Below are positions 16,417 to 26,238 of a DNA stretch of 64,000 nucleotides, piece after piece. Both the position numbers and the translations under genes were made by a program. This stretch comes from Sphingomonas sp. G-3-2-10. Lineage in GTDB: Bacteria; Pseudomonadota; Alphaproteobacteria; Sphingomonadales; Sphingomonadaceae. The notes beneath the pieces are model-generated. The model did no database searches, had not been told where the DNA came from, and saw only the letters and a program-made list of their open reading frames with translations. The stretch spans positions 434,001 to 498,000 of the forward strand of contig NZ_JABBFY010000002.1 in NCBI RefSeq assembly GCF_012927115.1, in the 5' to 3' direction. Numbering within the stretch: the first letter of the stretch is position 1; each line of letters begins with the position of its first letter.

Positions 16417-18524
16417 CGCGCCGCCCTCCGCAGCCGCAGCGCGTTCGCCACCACAATCAGCGACGATCCCGACATGGCCAGCGCGGCGATCAGCGGCGTG
16501 ACCAGCCCGGCGATGGCGAGCGGCACCGCGAAGACATTGTAGCCGATGGCGATCACGAAATTCTGGCGCACGACCGCCATCGTCCGCCGCGCGGCGGATA
16601 CGGCGACGGGCACGGGCGCCAGCTTGTCGCCGAAGAAAACGAGATCGGCGGCGAGCTGGCCGACATCCGACGCCGTGGCGGGCGCCATCGAGACATAGGC
16701 GGCCTTGAGCGCCGGACCGTCGTTGAGGCCGTCGCCGAGCATCAGCACACGATGCCCCGCCGCCTGAAGCCGCTCGATCGTGGCATGTTTGCCTGCGGGC
16801 GATACGCGGGCCGCGCCGAAGATACCGAGCGCACGCGAGACCTGGCGAACGACTTCGTACGAGTCCCCGGAGACGAGCATCGGATCGAGACCCTGTTCGC
16901 GCAGCCGCGCCACCGCTGCCGGGGCATCGGGCCGCAAGCCATCGACGAAGGAGATGCGGAAGTCCGGCCCGGCTTCGACCGCGAAGGTACAGCCGACCCT
17001 GTCCCCGGCCGCGCTTTCACCCTGCCGCGCCCAATCGTCGCGGCCCAGCCGGATCTCGCGCCCCGCCCAGCGTCCTTCGACGCCGAGACCGGGAAACTCG
17101 GCCAGATCGAATACCGCAGCGGCGGTCAGACCATCGCTCTGAAGCCGCCGCGCGATGGCGACCGACAACGGATGGCGGCTCGCGCCGGCCAGCGCCAGCA
17201 GCGCCGAAGCGAGGCCGGGATCGTCGGGCAGGCCGGAAACCGAGGTGAGGCTGCCCAGCGTCACCGTGCCGGTCTTGTCGAGCAACGCCTTGTCCGCCTC
17301 GGCCAGCCGCTCGAGCGCAGAGCCGTCCTTGATCAGCACCCCGGCGCGCATCAGCGCACCTGCCGCGACCACCTGCGAGATCGGCACCGCCAGCCCCAGC
17401 GCGCAGGGGCAGGTGATAATGAGCACAGCGACCGCGATCATCACCGACTGGTGCAGCCCCGCACCCGCGACATACCAGCCGAGAAAGCTGAGCGCAGCGA
17501 GGCTGTGGACTGCGGGCGCGTAAAGCCGCGAGGCGCGGTCGGCGATGCGGACATAGCGCGACTTGGACTGGCCCGCCGTCTCCATCAGCCGGGCAATGTC
17601 GGCGATGACCGTATCCGGCCCGGCCGCGGTGGCGCGCACGGTGAGCGGCGCGGTGAGGTTGACCGTCCCCGCCAGCACATTGCCGCCCGCCGCCACCGCT
17701 TCGGGCGCACTCTCGCCGGTTACCAGCGAGCGATCGACATCGCTCGCGCCCTGCTCGATCAGTCCGTCCACCCCGATCCGCTCGCCCGCCGCGACGAGGA
17801 TGCGCATCCCCGGCTCGACTTCGGCGGCGGCAACCGGGCGCGTCGAACCGTCGGGCATCACTACCGTCACGCTGTCGGGCACGTGGCGCAGCAATGCCGC
17901 AACGCCATCCTGCGCCCGCGCGCGCATCACGCTGTCGAGGAAGCGCCCCGCCAGCAGGAAGAAGATCAGCATGATCGCGCCGTCGAAATACGCGTGCGCA
18001 CCGCCGGTCGCGGTTTCGTACAGGCTCATCAGCGTGGTCAGCACGACGCCGATCGAGATCGGCACGTCCATATTGGTTCGCCCCTGCCGCAACGCGCCCC
18101 ATGCGCTCTGGAAGAAGGTCCGGCCCGAATAGGCGATGGCGGGAATCGCGATCAGCGCGGAGAGCCAGTGGAACAGTTCGCGCGTCGCACCTTCCGCTCC
18201 GGACCAGACCGACACCGACAACAGCATGACGTTCATCGCCGCGAACCCGGCGACGGCCAGCGCGAGCATCAGCGCCTTGCTTTCGCCCTTCGCGGCGGAG
18301 GGTGCGTCCAGGGCGAAGGGGTGCGCCTCGAACCCCAGCCCGCGCATCGTCGCGCACAGATCGGCATCGCCGATCCGGGCGTCATGCTCGACAGTCACGC
18401 GCCGCGTCGTGAAATTGACGCGCGCCGAGGCGACCCCCGCAGTTCCCGCGAGACCTGTCTCCAGCTTGGCGATGCAACTGGCGCAGCGTAGCCCCTCGAC
18501 CGCGAATTCGGAGCGGGCGCTCAC
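16413..18524 (-). CDS. ccoI: Copper-exporting P-type ATPase for cbb3 assembly
   Basis: A 703-residue P1B-type ATPase. Visible are the N-terminal metal-binding CASC (residues 14-17), CPC in the transport helix (372-374), the phosphorylated Asp in DKTGT (about 416), the TGES loop and the hinge GDGLNDGPALK. Being in the cco operon it is CcoI/FixI, supplying copper for the CuB centre, rather than a general copper-detox pump. The start is GTG at 18522-18524, overlapping the ccoH stop (GTGA). Confidence 0.93.
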   Translation of the reverse strand: MSARSEFAVEGLRCASCIAKLETGLAGTAGVASARVNFTTRRVTVEHDARIGDADLCATMRGLGFEAHPFALDAPSAAKGESKALMLALAVAGFAAMNVMLLSVSVWSGAEGATRELFHWLSALIAIPAIAYSGRTFFQSAWGALRQGRTNMDVPISIGVVLTTLMSLYETATGGAHAYFDGAIMLIFFLLAGRFLDSVMRARAQDGVAALLRHVPDSVTVVMPDGSTRPVAAAEVEPGMRILVAAGERIGVDGLIEQGASDVDRSLVTGESAPEAVAAGGNVLAGTVNLTAPLTVRATAAGPDTVIADIARLMETAGQSKSRYVRIADRASRLYAPAVHSLAALSFLGWYVAGAGLHQSVMIAVAVLIITCPCALGLAVPISQVVAAGALMRAGVLIKDGSALERLAEADKALLDKTGTVTLGSLTSVSGLPDDPGLASALLALAGASRHPLSVAIARRLQSDGLTAAAVFDLAEFPGLGVEGRWAGREIRLGRDDWARQGESAAGDRVGCTFAVEAGPDFRISFVDGLRPDAPAAVARLREQGLDPMLVSGDSYEVVRQVSRALGIFGAARVSPAGKHATIERLQAAGHRVLMLGDGLNDGPALKAAYVSMAPATASDVGQLAADLVFFGDKLAPVPVAVSAARRTMAVVRQNFVIAIGYNVFAVPLAIAGLVTPLIAALAMSGSSLIVVANALRLRRAAR

Positions 18525-18979
18525 CGCCGCACATCCTGTTCGAACCGCGCTTCGCGGCCCTGCGCGCGGACGTCGATCCGCAGCTGCCAGCGCCCGGCGG
18601 CCAGCGCCTCGGCCGAGCCGTACCGACCGTCGCCCATATCCCGCAGCGCGAAGCTGCGCGCGGACAGGCGGCCGACCGGATGCGTCGCGGTAGCCATCAC
18701 CGTCGCGCCCCGGATCGCGCCTTCATTGTCGGCGAGCACCACCGTCACCCGGCCCGCATCGTCCACCGCCGGCGTCGCGCGCCAGCCCAGCGCATCCTGC
18801 GCCCGCGCGTCTGCCAGCCAGCCGTTGAAACGCTGGCTGGCGACATAGCTGTTCTCGACCACTACGCCGCCGAATGTCCGCGAGGCCTGCGTCGCCATGT
18901 AGAAATTCACCGCGATCACCACCGCGAAGAAGCTCACCATGATCCCGGCCATGTGCCAGCCGGTGAAACGTCGAGTCAT
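18521..18979 (-). CDS. ccoH: cbb3 oxidase assembly protein CcoH
   Basis: A 152-residue protein with an N-terminal membrane helix (FTGWHMAGIMVSFFAVVIAVNFYMA) cited here by its ends only, then a periplasmic FixH domain with VVENSYVASQRFN and WLADA. The GWHM....F..V..VN..M pattern is the CcoH/FixH signature. It aids oxidase assembly together with CcoG, CcoI and CcoS. It overlaps both neighbours by four bases. Confidence 0.9.
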   Translation of the reverse strand: MTRRFTGWHMAGIMVSFFAVVIAVNFYMATQASRTFGGVVVENSYVASQRFNGWLADARAQDALGWRATPAVDDAGRVTVVLADNEGAIRGATVMATATHPVGRLSARSFALRDMGDGRYGSAEALAAGRWQLRIDVRAQGREARFEQDVRR

Positions 18980-20439
18980 TGTCCTGCCTCCGGACGTTCG
19001 AAGTAACTTTCGCCCGCCGCGGTGGCGCCATCGCCATCGAGCGCGCGGACGGTGAAGCGGATCGGCTGGCGGGCGTCGCCGGCGGCGGGCGCGGCGACGA
19101 ACAATTGCGCCTTGGCGACCTGATCGGCATCGACCCGCATCCTCACCGTGCGGCCCGCGCTCTCGCGGGTGCCAGCTTCGTTCCAGATCACGCCGGGCGC
19201 GCCGTCGATGGCGATTTCGACCTCGCGCGGCCGCGCCTCCATGTTGCGGACCTTGACCGTATAGCTGTTGCGGACGCTGCCGTCGGACAGGCGAACCCAG
19301 ACAGGATTGCGGCTCTGCTGGACGCTCAGGTCGATCCGCGCGCGGTTGCCCAGCGCGAACAGCATGGCGAGGCCGATCGCCGCCCAAACCGCGAAATAGA
19401 GGATGGTGCGCGGGCGCAGCAGGCGGCGGACCGGCGACAGCGCAGGCTGTCCGCTGCGCGCCAGCTTCTCGTCGGCATCGGTGGTATAGCCGATCAGCCG
19501 GATCGGGCGGCCGACCTTCTCCATCATCTGGTCGCAGGCATCGATGCACAGCGCACAGGTGATGCAGCCGATCTGCGGTCCTTCGCGAATGTCGATCCCG
19601 GTGGGGCACACCGCGACGCAGGCGTTGCAATCGATGCAGTCGCCCGCCGGAACCAGCGCCGCTTCGCCTTCGACGGCGCGCTTCAGCCCCCGCGAACGCG
19701 GCTCGCCGCGCCATGCCTTATAGGTGACGACCAGCGACTTCTCGTCGAGCATCGCCCCCTGAATGCGCGGCCAGGGGCACATATACACACACACCTGCTC
19801 GCGCATGAACCCGCCAAGGATGAATGTCGTCGCGGTCAGCACGGCGATGGTGCCATAGGCGACGAATGGGGCGGTCCCGTCGAACAGCGATCGGGCGAGC
19901 GCCGGGGCATCGGCGAAGTAGAAGATCCACGCGCCGCCGGTCAGCACCGAGATCAGCAGCCAGACCGACCATTTCGCCCCGCGCTTCGCGATCTTCGCGG
20001 GGCCCCAGGGCGCGTTCTGCAATCGGACCTGCGCGTTGCGGTCGCCTTCGATCGCGCGCTCAACGTGCAGGAACAGGTCGGTCCACACCGTCTGCGGGCA
20101 GGCATAGCCGCACCATGCCCGGCCCACCGCCGACGTGACGAGGAACAGCCCGATCCCGGCCATGATCAGCAGGCCGGCGACATAATAGAATTCGTGCGGC
20201 CAGATCTCGATCGAGAACATGTAGAAACGGCGATTGGCGAGATCGACCAGCACCGCCTGATCGGGCGCCCATGCGCCGCGATCCCAGCGCAGCCAAGGCG
20301 TGACGTAGTAGATCGTCAGCGTGACGATCATGATCGCCCATTTCAGGCGGCGGAACGTCCCGTCGATCTTGCGCGGGAAGATCTTCCGCCGCGCCTCGAA
20401 CAGCCGCGCCGGGCTGTCGGGGTCATTTTGGCTGGCCAT
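18976..20439 (-). CDS. ccoG: cbb3 accessory Fe-S membrane protein CcoG (RdxA/FixG)
   Basis: A 487-residue membrane ferredoxin-like protein. Near the start it has the KIFPRKIDGTFRRLKW motif of the family, then about four to five helices, WCGYACPQTVW, CVYMCPWPRIQ, and two 4Fe-4S motifs (CIDCNACVAVCP and CITCALCIDAC), and a C-terminal periplasmic Ig-like FixG domain. CcoG is linked to copper reduction during cbb3 assembly. The start at 20439 (MASQND) lies 17 bases inside the end of ccoP. Confidence 0.92.
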   Translation of the reverse strand: MASQNDPDSPARLFEARRKIFPRKIDGTFRRLKWAIMIVTLTIYYVTPWLRWDRGAWAPDQAVLVDLANRRFYMFSIEIWPHEFYYVAGLLIMAGIGLFLVTSAVGRAWCGYACPQTVWTDLFLHVERAIEGDRNAQVRLQNAPWGPAKIAKRGAKWSVWLLISVLTGGAWIFYFADAPALARSLFDGTAPFVAYGTIAVLTATTFILGGFMREQVCVYMCPWPRIQGAMLDEKSLVVTYKAWRGEPRSRGLKRAVEGEAALVPAGDCIDCNACVAVCPTGIDIREGPQIGCITCALCIDACDQMMEKVGRPIRLIGYTTDADEKLARSGQPALSPVRRLLRPRTILYFAVWAAIGLAMLFALGNRARIDLSVQQSRNPVWVRLSDGSVRNSYTVKVRNMEARPREVEIAIDGAPGVIWNEAGTRESAGRTVRMRVDADQVAKAQLFVAAPAAGDARQPIRFTVRALDGDGATAAGESYFERPEAGQ

Positions 20440-21352
20440 TGCCCGGCGCCGGAGAGGGAGTGGGGGTGGGCGCGGGCGTCGCTTCGCCCCCGCCGAGCGA
20501 GTGGACATAGACGGCCAGCATCCGGATCGTCGCCGGATCGAGGCGCCCGACCCATGCCGGCATGATCCCATAGCGCGCATTGGTCACGGTGCGCGTGATC
20601 GCATCGCGATCGCCGCCATAGAGCCAGATCGGATCGGTCAGGCTGGGCGCGCCGAAGCTGCGATTGCCCTGTCCGCCGTCGCCGTGACACGCAGCGCAAT
20701 TGGCCGAGAACAGCGCGACTCCGCGGCGCGAGGCGGCGCTCGGCCGCTCCTGTCCGGAAATCACCCGCACGTGCGACACCACATCGTCGATGTTTGCGGC
20801 GGTCAGGATCCCGTCCTTGCCGAAGGCGGGCATCATCGACATGCGCGTGCCGTCGTCGCCGGGCTGGCGGATGCCGTGCTGGATGGTGCGCTCGATCGTC
20901 GCGACGTCGCCGCCCCACAGCCAGTCGTCGTCGTTGAGGTTGGGATAGCCCGAGCTGCCCGCCGCGCCCGAACCGTGGCACTGGACGCAATGCATCTTGA
21001 ACGCCGAACGCCCGCCTTCCTCGGCGACGCGCAGCAGGCGCGGGTTGGACAAGATTTTCTCCGCCGGTGTCCGCGCGATCTCGGCCAGCACGCCGGCGCT
21101 GCGCGTACGCTCGCGCGCCATCTCGGCTTCCAGCTCGCCTTCGCTGGTCCAGCCGAGCACACCCGCGGTCGCGCGCTCCATCAGCGGCCATGCCGGATAG
21201 GCGATGCAATAGCCGATCGCGAACACGATCGAGGCGTAGAAGGTCCACAGCCACCAGCGCGGCATCGGCGTATCGAGTTCCTCGATCCCGTCCCATTCAT
21301 GGCCCACGAAGCGCGTGCCCGTCGCTTCGTCGATGCGCTTGTCGTCAGCCAT
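20423..21352 (-). CDS. ccoP: cbb3 oxidase dihaem subunit CcoP
   Basis: A 309-residue membrane-anchored cytochrome c. HEWDGIEELDTPMPRWW is the CcoP family start; one helix follows; two haem c sites are CVQCHG and CAACHG, with axial Met in MPAF and MPAW contexts. The C-terminus is Pro-rich. It passes electrons from soluble cytochrome c to CcoO. It overlaps ccoQ by eight bases and ccoG by 17. Confidence 0.95.
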   Translation of the reverse strand: MADDKRIDEATGTRFVGHEWDGIEELDTPMPRWWLWTFYASIVFAIGYCIAYPAWPLMERATAGVLGWTSEGELEAEMARERTRSAGVLAEIARTPAEKILSNPRLLRVAEEGGRSAFKMHCVQCHGSGAAGSSGYPNLNDDDWLWGGDVATIERTIQHGIRQPGDDGTRMSMMPAFGKDGILTAANIDDVVSHVRVISGQERPSAASRRGVALFSANCAACHGDGGQGNRSFGAPSLTDPIWLYGGDRDAITRTVTNARYGIMPAWVGRLDPATIRMLAVYVHSLGGGEATPAPTPTPSPAPGNGQPK

Positions 21353-21509
21353 CGTTGCGGTTCCCGTCTTCGAAGATGCTGTGCGCGGCGCGGCGATGAT
21401 CGCGGCGCGCATTGGGGCGGAAGGTCCAGCCGACGAAGCTGAGGAACATCACGGTCATGATGACCAGTCCCCAGCTGTCGGCGAAGTGGCGCAGCACGTC
21501 GTAGTTCAC
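21345..21509 (-). CDS. ccoQ: cbb3 oxidase subunit CcoQ
   Basis: A 54-residue protein starting with GTG at 21507-21509. It has one membrane helix ([16 protein letters not shown]) followed by [12 protein letters not shown], the standard CcoQ layout, and stabilises the oxidase. The start overlaps the ccoO stop (GTGA). Confidence 0.9.
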   Translation of the reverse strand: MNYDVLRHFADSWGLVIMTVMFLSFVGWTFRPNARRDHRRAAHSIFEDGNRNDG

Positions 21510-22240
21510 TTCGCCTGCTCCTGTGCCTTGACCTTCTCGAAATCGACTTGAGTACCGAGACCCTGGAGATAGGCGATCAGCGCATCCATCTCGGTCAGGC
21601 GCGAAGGATCGCCGTCGAAATCGCGCGACTGGGCCTTGGGATAGCGCCGGGCGAGATCGGCCTGATCGCCATCGCCCTGGCCGGCCTGAGTGAGCAGATC
21701 GGCATCGGCCTTGGCGATGTCCTCGTCGGTATAGGGCACGCCCACCGCGCGCTGGGTCCGCAGATGCTTGCCCGCATCGGGCATTTCGAGCTTGCGTTCG
21801 GACAGGAAGGCGTAGCCGGGCATGATCGATTCCGGCACCACGGCGCGCGGATCCTTCAGATGCTGCGAATGCCATTCGTCCGAATAGCGGCCGCCGACGC
21901 GCGCCAGATCGGGTCCGGTGCGCTTCGACCCCCATTGGAACGGGTGATCGAACATGCTCTCGGCGGCGAGGCTGTAGTGACCGTAGCGCTCCACTTCGTC
22001 GCGGAACGGGCGGATCATCTGGCTGTGGCAGCCATAGCAGCCTTCGCGGATATAGATATTGCGCCCGGCCAGCTCGAGCGGGGTGTAGGGCCGGACGCCC
22101 TCGACCCGCTTCACCGTGGAATCGATCCAGAAGAGCGGCGCGATCTCGACGATGCCGCCGATCGCCACGGTGACCAGCGCGAGCACCCCGAGCAGGGTGA
22201 CGTTGCGCTCGATCTTCTTGTGACCGCTGAGAAAACCCAT
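21506..22240 (-). CDS. ccoO: cbb3 oxidase monohaem subunit CcoO
   Basis: A 244-residue membrane-anchored cytochrome c: [12 protein letters not shown] before the helix, [17 protein letters not shown] with the single haem c site, then [13 protein letters not shown] and a distal SIMPGY axial Met. Eleven bases separate it from ccoN. Confidence 0.96.
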   Translation of the reverse strand: MGFLSGHKKIERNVTLLGVLALVTVAIGGIVEIAPLFWIDSTVKRVEGVRPYTPLELAGRNIYIREGCYGCHSQMIRPFRDEVERYGHYSLAAESMFDHPFQWGSKRTGPDLARVGGRYSDEWHSQHLKDPRAVVPESIMPGYAFLSERKLEMPDAGKHLRTQRAVGVPYTDEDIAKADADLLTQAGQGDGDQADLARRYPKAQSRDFDGDPSRLTEMDALIAYLQGLGTQVDFEKVKAQEQAK

Positions 22241-22251
22241 TTCCTGCGTCC

Positions 22252-23901
22252 TTACTTGGCGGTTTCGAGGGCGGGGGCGAGCGGATGGTCGCGCGCGGCG
22301 TCGAAGACGGGCGCGCTCATCGGCGCTTCGTCCCGCAGCTTGCCGCGGATCGTCATCCAGATGTTCCAGGCCATGAAGATCGCGCCGAGGAAGTAGAGCA
22401 GCCCCCCCGCGGTGCGGATCAGGTAATAGGGGTGCATCGCCGCGACGACTTCGCTGAAGGCATAGACCAGGTAGCCATCGGCGCCGTACTCACGCCACAT
22501 CAGGCCCTGCATGATGCCCGCGACCCACATGGCGGCGGCGTAGAGGACGATCCCCAGCGTCGCGCACCAGAAGTGCCAGTTGACCATCCGCAGCGAATAG
22601 AGCCGGGTGCGGCCCCACAGGCGCGGCGCGAGGAAGTAGATCGCGCCGAAGGTGATCATCCCGTTCCAGCCCAGCGCGCCACTATGGACGTGGCCGATCG
22701 TCCAGTCGGTGTAATGGCTGAGCGAGTTGACGCTCTTGATCGACATCATCGGGCCTTCGAAGGTGCTCATGCCGTAGAAGGCGAGCGCGAAGACCATCAT
22801 GCGGATGATCGGATCGGTGCGGATCTTGTCCCATGCCCCGTTGAGGGTCATCAGGCCGTTGATCATCCCGCCCCAGCTCGGCATCCACAGCATGATCGAG
22901 AAGACCATGCCCAGCGTCTGCGCCCAGTCGGGCAGCGCGGTGTAGTGAAGATGGTGCGGACCCGCCCAGATGTAGAGGAAGATCAGCGACCAGAAGTGGA
23001 TGATCGACAAGCGATAGCTGTAGATCGGCCGCTCGGCCTGCTTGGGCACGAAATAGTACATCATGCCGAGAAAGCCCGCGGTCAGGAAGAAGCCGACTGC
23101 GTTGTGGCCGTACCACCACTGGGTCAGCGCATCCTGCACCCCGGCAAAGGCCGAATAGGATTTGGACCCGACCAGCGACACCGGCAGCGACAGATTGTTC
23201 ACCAGATGGAGCATCGCCACGGTGATGATGAAGCCGAGGTAGAACCAGTTGGCGACGTAGATATGCGGTTCGGACCGCTTCACGATCGTGCCGCCGAAGA
23301 CGACTAGATAGGCGACCCAGACGATGGTCAGCCAGATGTCGACATACCATTCGGGCTCGGCATATTCGCGGCCTTCAGTGATGCCCATGACATAGCCGGT
23401 CGCGGCCAGCACGATGAAGAGCTGGTATCCCCAGAAGACGAAGCGGGCGAGGCCGGGTGCGAACAGGCGGGCGCGGCAGGTGCGCTGCACCACGTAGAAG
23501 CTCGTCGCGATCAGTGCGTTACCGCCGAACGCGAAGATCACCGCCGAAGTGTGCAGCGGCCGCAGCCGCCCGAAGGTGGTGAATTCCGAACTGAGGTTCA
23601 GCGCCGGGAAGGCGAGCTGCGACGCGATCACGATCCCGACCAGGAACCCGATGATCGCCCAGAAGACCGTGGCGATCACGCCCCAGCGGATCACTTCGTC
23701 ATAATAGCGCCCCGCCAGCGATGCGTTCGATGGCTCGGGCTTGCCGATCTGGTTCATCGATACGAAAGCGGCGATGGTCGCCGCCGCGCCGAAGATCATC
23801 AGATGGACGCTGAAGCCCCAGTCCACCCCCGCTGCCGCGCCCATGAAGCACGCTGCCGCCACGATCGCCAGCAGGACCGCCCTTGTTACGATGTCGTCCA
23901 T
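22252..23901 (-). CDS. ccoN: cbb3 oxidase catalytic subunit CcoN
   Basis: A 549-residue haem-copper oxidase subunit with about 12-14 helices. Visible ligands: His in [16 protein letters not shown] and [12 protein letters not shown] (CuB region), and [11 protein letters not shown] for the haems. High-affinity oxygen reduction and proton pumping happen here. It is the first gene of the ccoNOQP-GHIS operon and has an FNR box centred about 61 bases before its start, the spacing of a class II promoter. Confidence 0.97.
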   Translation of the reverse strand: MDDIVTRAVLLAIVAAACFMGAAAGVDWGFSVHLMIFGAAATIAAFVSMNQIGKPEPSNASLAGRYYDEVIRWGVIATVFWAIIGFLVGIVIASQLAFPALNLSSEFTTFGRLRPLHTSAVIFAFGGNALIATSFYVVQRTCRARLFAPGLARFVFWGYQLFIVLAATGYVMGITEGREYAEPEWYVDIWLTIVWVAYLVVFGGTIVKRSEPHIYVANWFYLGFIITVAMLHLVNNLSLPVSLVGSKSYSAFAGVQDALTQWWYGHNAVGFFLTAGFLGMMYYFVPKQAERPIYSYRLSIIHFWSLIFLYIWAGPHHLHYTALPDWAQTLGMVFSIMLWMPSWGGMINGLMTLNGAWDKIRTDPIIRMMVFALAFYGMSTFEGPMMSIKSVNSLSHYTDWTIGHVHSGALGWNGMITFGAIYFLAPRLWGRTRLYSLRMVNWHFWCATLGIVLYAAAMWVAGIMQGLMWREYGADGYLVYAFSEVVAAMHPYYLIRTAGGLLYFLGAIFMAWNIWMTIRGKLRDEAPMSAPVFDAARDHPLAPALETAK

Positions 23902-23955
23902 GTTCCGCCTCGTCGAAATACGGGGGCGGATTGGACGCGAGCGGAATGCGTTTCT

Positions 23956-23969
23956 TTGATCGCGGTCAA
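23956..23969. promoter_or_regulatory. FNR-type site between ccoN and fnrL
   Basis: TTGATCGCGGTCAA, identical to the hemN/ompW site. A class II arrangement would give a ccoN TSS near 23921 and, on the other strand, an fnrL TSS near 24004. It may therefore drive the oxidase operon and autoregulate fnrL. Confidence 0.8.
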
Positions 23970-24047
23970 ATCGCGATTTTCGTCCCCTCCGTAGTGATCC
24001 GCGTGGCGATGCCGCGAAGGGCGCGCCGTGACGGAAGGATTTCGGGA

Positions 24048-24755
24048 ATGACGTGCGAAACGGTGGACATGCAGGCGATGCCCGAACGCTGCGCCGATTG
24101 CGAAGTGCGCCGCGTCGCGCTGTGCGGTCAGGTCGACAACGACGTGCTGCGCAAGCTCAACGCGATGTCACACACCGAAAGGCTGCGCGCCGGCAGCTCG
24201 CTGCTGTGGGAAAGCGAAGCCGCCGATGTGGTCGGCATCGTCCGTACCGGCCTGCTCAAGCTGACCGCCTCGCTGGAGGATGGTCGCGAGCAGACGCTGG
24301 GCCTCGCTTTCCCCGGCGATTTCGTCGGCCGTCCCTTCGCATCCGAAGTCGAGCACAGCGTCACGGCGATCGCCGACAGCACCGTCTGCACCTTCAGCCG
24401 CGCCCGGTTCGAAGCGCTGGCCAGCGAACAGCCCAATCTCCAGCAGGCGCTGCTCACCCGTATCTTCAAGGATCTCGACCGTGCCCGGCGCTGGATGCTG
24501 CTGCTTGGCCGCAAGTCCGCCGACGAGCGCGTCGCCAGCCTGCTGCTCGAAACCGCGCAGGCCAATGGCGCGGGGCCGGGCGAACGCGTGCCGCTGCCCC
24601 TGTCGCGCCAGCAGATGGCCGATGTACTGGGCCTGACCATCGAGACCGTCAGCCGCAAGATGCACCTCTTCGCGCGCAGCGGCGTGATCGGCCTGCCGAG
24701 CCTGCGCAGCTTCACCGTCGAGCGGCCGGGCGAGCTGACTCGCCTCGCCGCCTGA
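24048..24755 (+). CDS. fnrL: Oxygen-sensing Crp/Fnr regulator
   Basis: A 235-residue regulator with a cyclic-nucleotide-like domain and a C-terminal helix-turn-helix. It has C15-x2-C18-x7-C26 and a central Cys at 114, the set that holds the oxygen-labile 4Fe-4S cluster in FNR-type proteins, so it is an Fnr rather than a FixK. The recognition helix ETVSRKM has the E--SR triad that reads TTGAT. Start ATG at 24048 with GGAAGGA upstream. It probably controls the three sites seen in this block. Confidence 0.92.
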   Translation: MTCETVDMQAMPERCADCEVRRVALCGQVDNDVLRKLNAMSHTERLRAGSSLLWESEAADVVGIVRTGLLKLTASLEDGREQTLGLAFPGDFVGRPFASEVEHSVTAIADSTVCTFSRARFEALASEQPNLQQALLTRIFKDLDRARRWMLLLGRKSADERVASLLLETAQANGAGPGERVPLPLSRQQMADVLGLTIETVSRKMHLFARSGVIGLPSLRSFTVERPGELTRLAA

Positions 24756-24766
24756 GCCGGGGCGGT

Positions 24767-24780
24767 TTGACGGCGATCAA
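24767..24780. promoter_or_regulatory. FNR-type site upstream of the stress-protein gene
   Basis: TTGACGGCGATCAA, one base from consensus. Its centre is about 75 bases before the downstream ATG, which suits a class II promoter with TSS near 24815. Confidence 0.7.
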
Positions 24781-24847
24781 GGCGCACACGTCCGGGAGGG
24801 GAGATTTTCCGTCATCCGCACCGGCCAATGCCCCGATGGAGGTTGCC

Positions 24848-25648
24848 ATGAAGAATGTCCTCGTACTGATCCACGACGACGCCGGTCAGGAAGCCCGGCT
24901 GCAGGCCGCGCTCGACCTGACTCGCGCGCTGGGCGGCCATCTGCGCTGCGTCGACGTGAACCCGATCACGACGCTGGCCGACGACATGATGTTCATGGGC
25001 GCCGCCGCCATCCTCGCTGAAGTGCGCGCCGACGAGCGCGAGAATGGCGCGCGCGTCCGGGAACGTGTCGAGCGCGAGGACGTGCCGTTCGACTGGATCG
25101 ATGTCGCCACCAGCCTCGATTCGGCGCTGCGCGACGCGGCGTTCATGGCCGATCTGGTCGTGCTCAATCGCAGCCTCGACGACGTGTTCGATCCGGGGAT
25201 GCGCCACCTGATCCGCGACATCATCGTCCAGAGCGGCAAGCCGGTGTTCGCCGTGCCGCAGGATGGGCGGGGAGTCGACCTGCCGGGCCATGCGATCGTC
25301 GCGTGGGACGGATCGCCCGAAGCCGAAGCCGCGCTGCGCAACGCCGTGCCGCTGCTGAACGGCGCGAGCCGGGTGACCCTGCTCGAAGTCCGCGACCGCG
25401 CGGAGGGCGATTCGGCGACCGAAGCGGCGACCTACCTCTCGCGCCACGGCATCCATGCAACCGTCCGTTCGGTCGATTCGCGCGGCGCGCCGGTCGCCGA
25501 CGTGCTGCTGGCCGAGACGCGCTTCCTCGGCGCGAGCTATATGGTGATGGGCGGGTTCGGGCGCGGCCGCCTGCTCGAGGAGCTGTTCGGCGGCGTGACG
25601 CGGAGCATGCTGGAACGGTCGGGCGTCCCGCTGTTCCTGGTGCATTGA
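24848..25648 (+). CDS. Tandem universal stress protein
   Basis: A 266-residue protein with two Usp folds, the first from MKNVLVLIHDD, the second from about residue 145 (AIVAWDGSPEAEAALR) with the ATP-loop-like GGFGRGRLLEELFGGVTRSML at its end. The first half has lost the GxxGxG loop. Start chosen at 24848, five bases after GGAGG, not at the ATG 12 bases earlier. An FNR box lies upstream and the gene follows fnrL, so it likely acts in adaptation to low oxygen. Confidence 0.88.
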   Translation: MKNVLVLIHDDAGQEARLQAALDLTRALGGHLRCVDVNPITTLADDMMFMGAAAILAEVRADERENGARVRERVEREDVPFDWIDVATSLDSALRDAAFMADLVVLNRSLDDVFDPGMRHLIRDIIVQSGKPVFAVPQDGRGVDLPGHAIVAWDGSPEAEAALRNAVPLLNGASRVTLLEVRDRAEGDSATEAATYLSRHGIHATVRSVDSRGAPVADVLLAETRFLGASYMVMGGFGRGRLLEELFGGVTRSMLERSGVPLFLVH

Positions 25649-25653
25649 TCCGC

Positions 25654-26238
25654 ATGACCGCCCGCAATGTCCTGATCGTCGACGCGCATCCGGATCCCTG
25701 TCCGGAGCGGTTCGTCCATGCACTGGCGGACAGCTATGCCGCGGGCGTGCGCGACGCGGGCGGCGACGTGCGGCGGATCGATCTGGCCGGGCTGAAATTC
25801 GACCTGCTCGACAGCCGCAGCCAGTGGGAGGAGGAAACGCCTTCGCCCGAGATCGCCGCTGCCCAGCAGGACATATTGTGGGCCGGCCATATCGTCTTCC
25901 TCTACCCGCTCTGGCTCGGCGACATGCCCGCCCTGCTCAAGGGGTTCCTCGAACAAGTCGCCCGGCCGGGCTTCGCGCTCGGCACCGGGGCGATGCCGGC
26001 GGCATTGCTCAAGGGAAAATCGGCGCGCATCGTCGTGACGATGGGGATGCCGGCTTTGTTCTACCGCTTCTTCTACCGCGCCCACAGCCTCAAGAGCTTC
26101 GAGCGCAACATCCTCAAATTCGTGGGGATCAAGCCGGTGACGCATTCGATCGTCGGCAATGTCGAGGGCGAGCCCGAGCATCGCCAGCGCTGGCTGGCGC
26201 GGATGGGAGAACTCGCCGCGGAGGATGTGCGCGGCTGA
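25654..26238 (+). CDS. Flavodoxin-fold NAD(P)H:quinone reductase-like protein
   Basis: A 194-residue protein of the NQO1/KefF-type flavodoxin fold: VDAHPDP near the start, FLYPLWLGDMPALLKGFLEQV as FMN-binding segment, and MGMPALFYRFFY. It likely reduces quinones or similar with two electrons. The start is five bases after the stress-protein stop, so the two genes share a transcript and probably the FNR control. Its stop codon directly abuts the stop of the convergent GH16 gene. Confidence 0.8.
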   Translation: MTARNVLIVDAHPDPCPERFVHALADSYAAGVRDAGGDVRRIDLAGLKFDLLDSRSQWEEETPSPEIAAAQQDILWAGHIVFLYPLWLGDMPALLKGFLEQVARPGFALGTGAMPAALLKGKSARIVVTMGMPALFYRFFYRAHSLKSFERNILKFVGIKPVTHSIVGNVEGEPEHRQRWLARMGELAAEDVRG

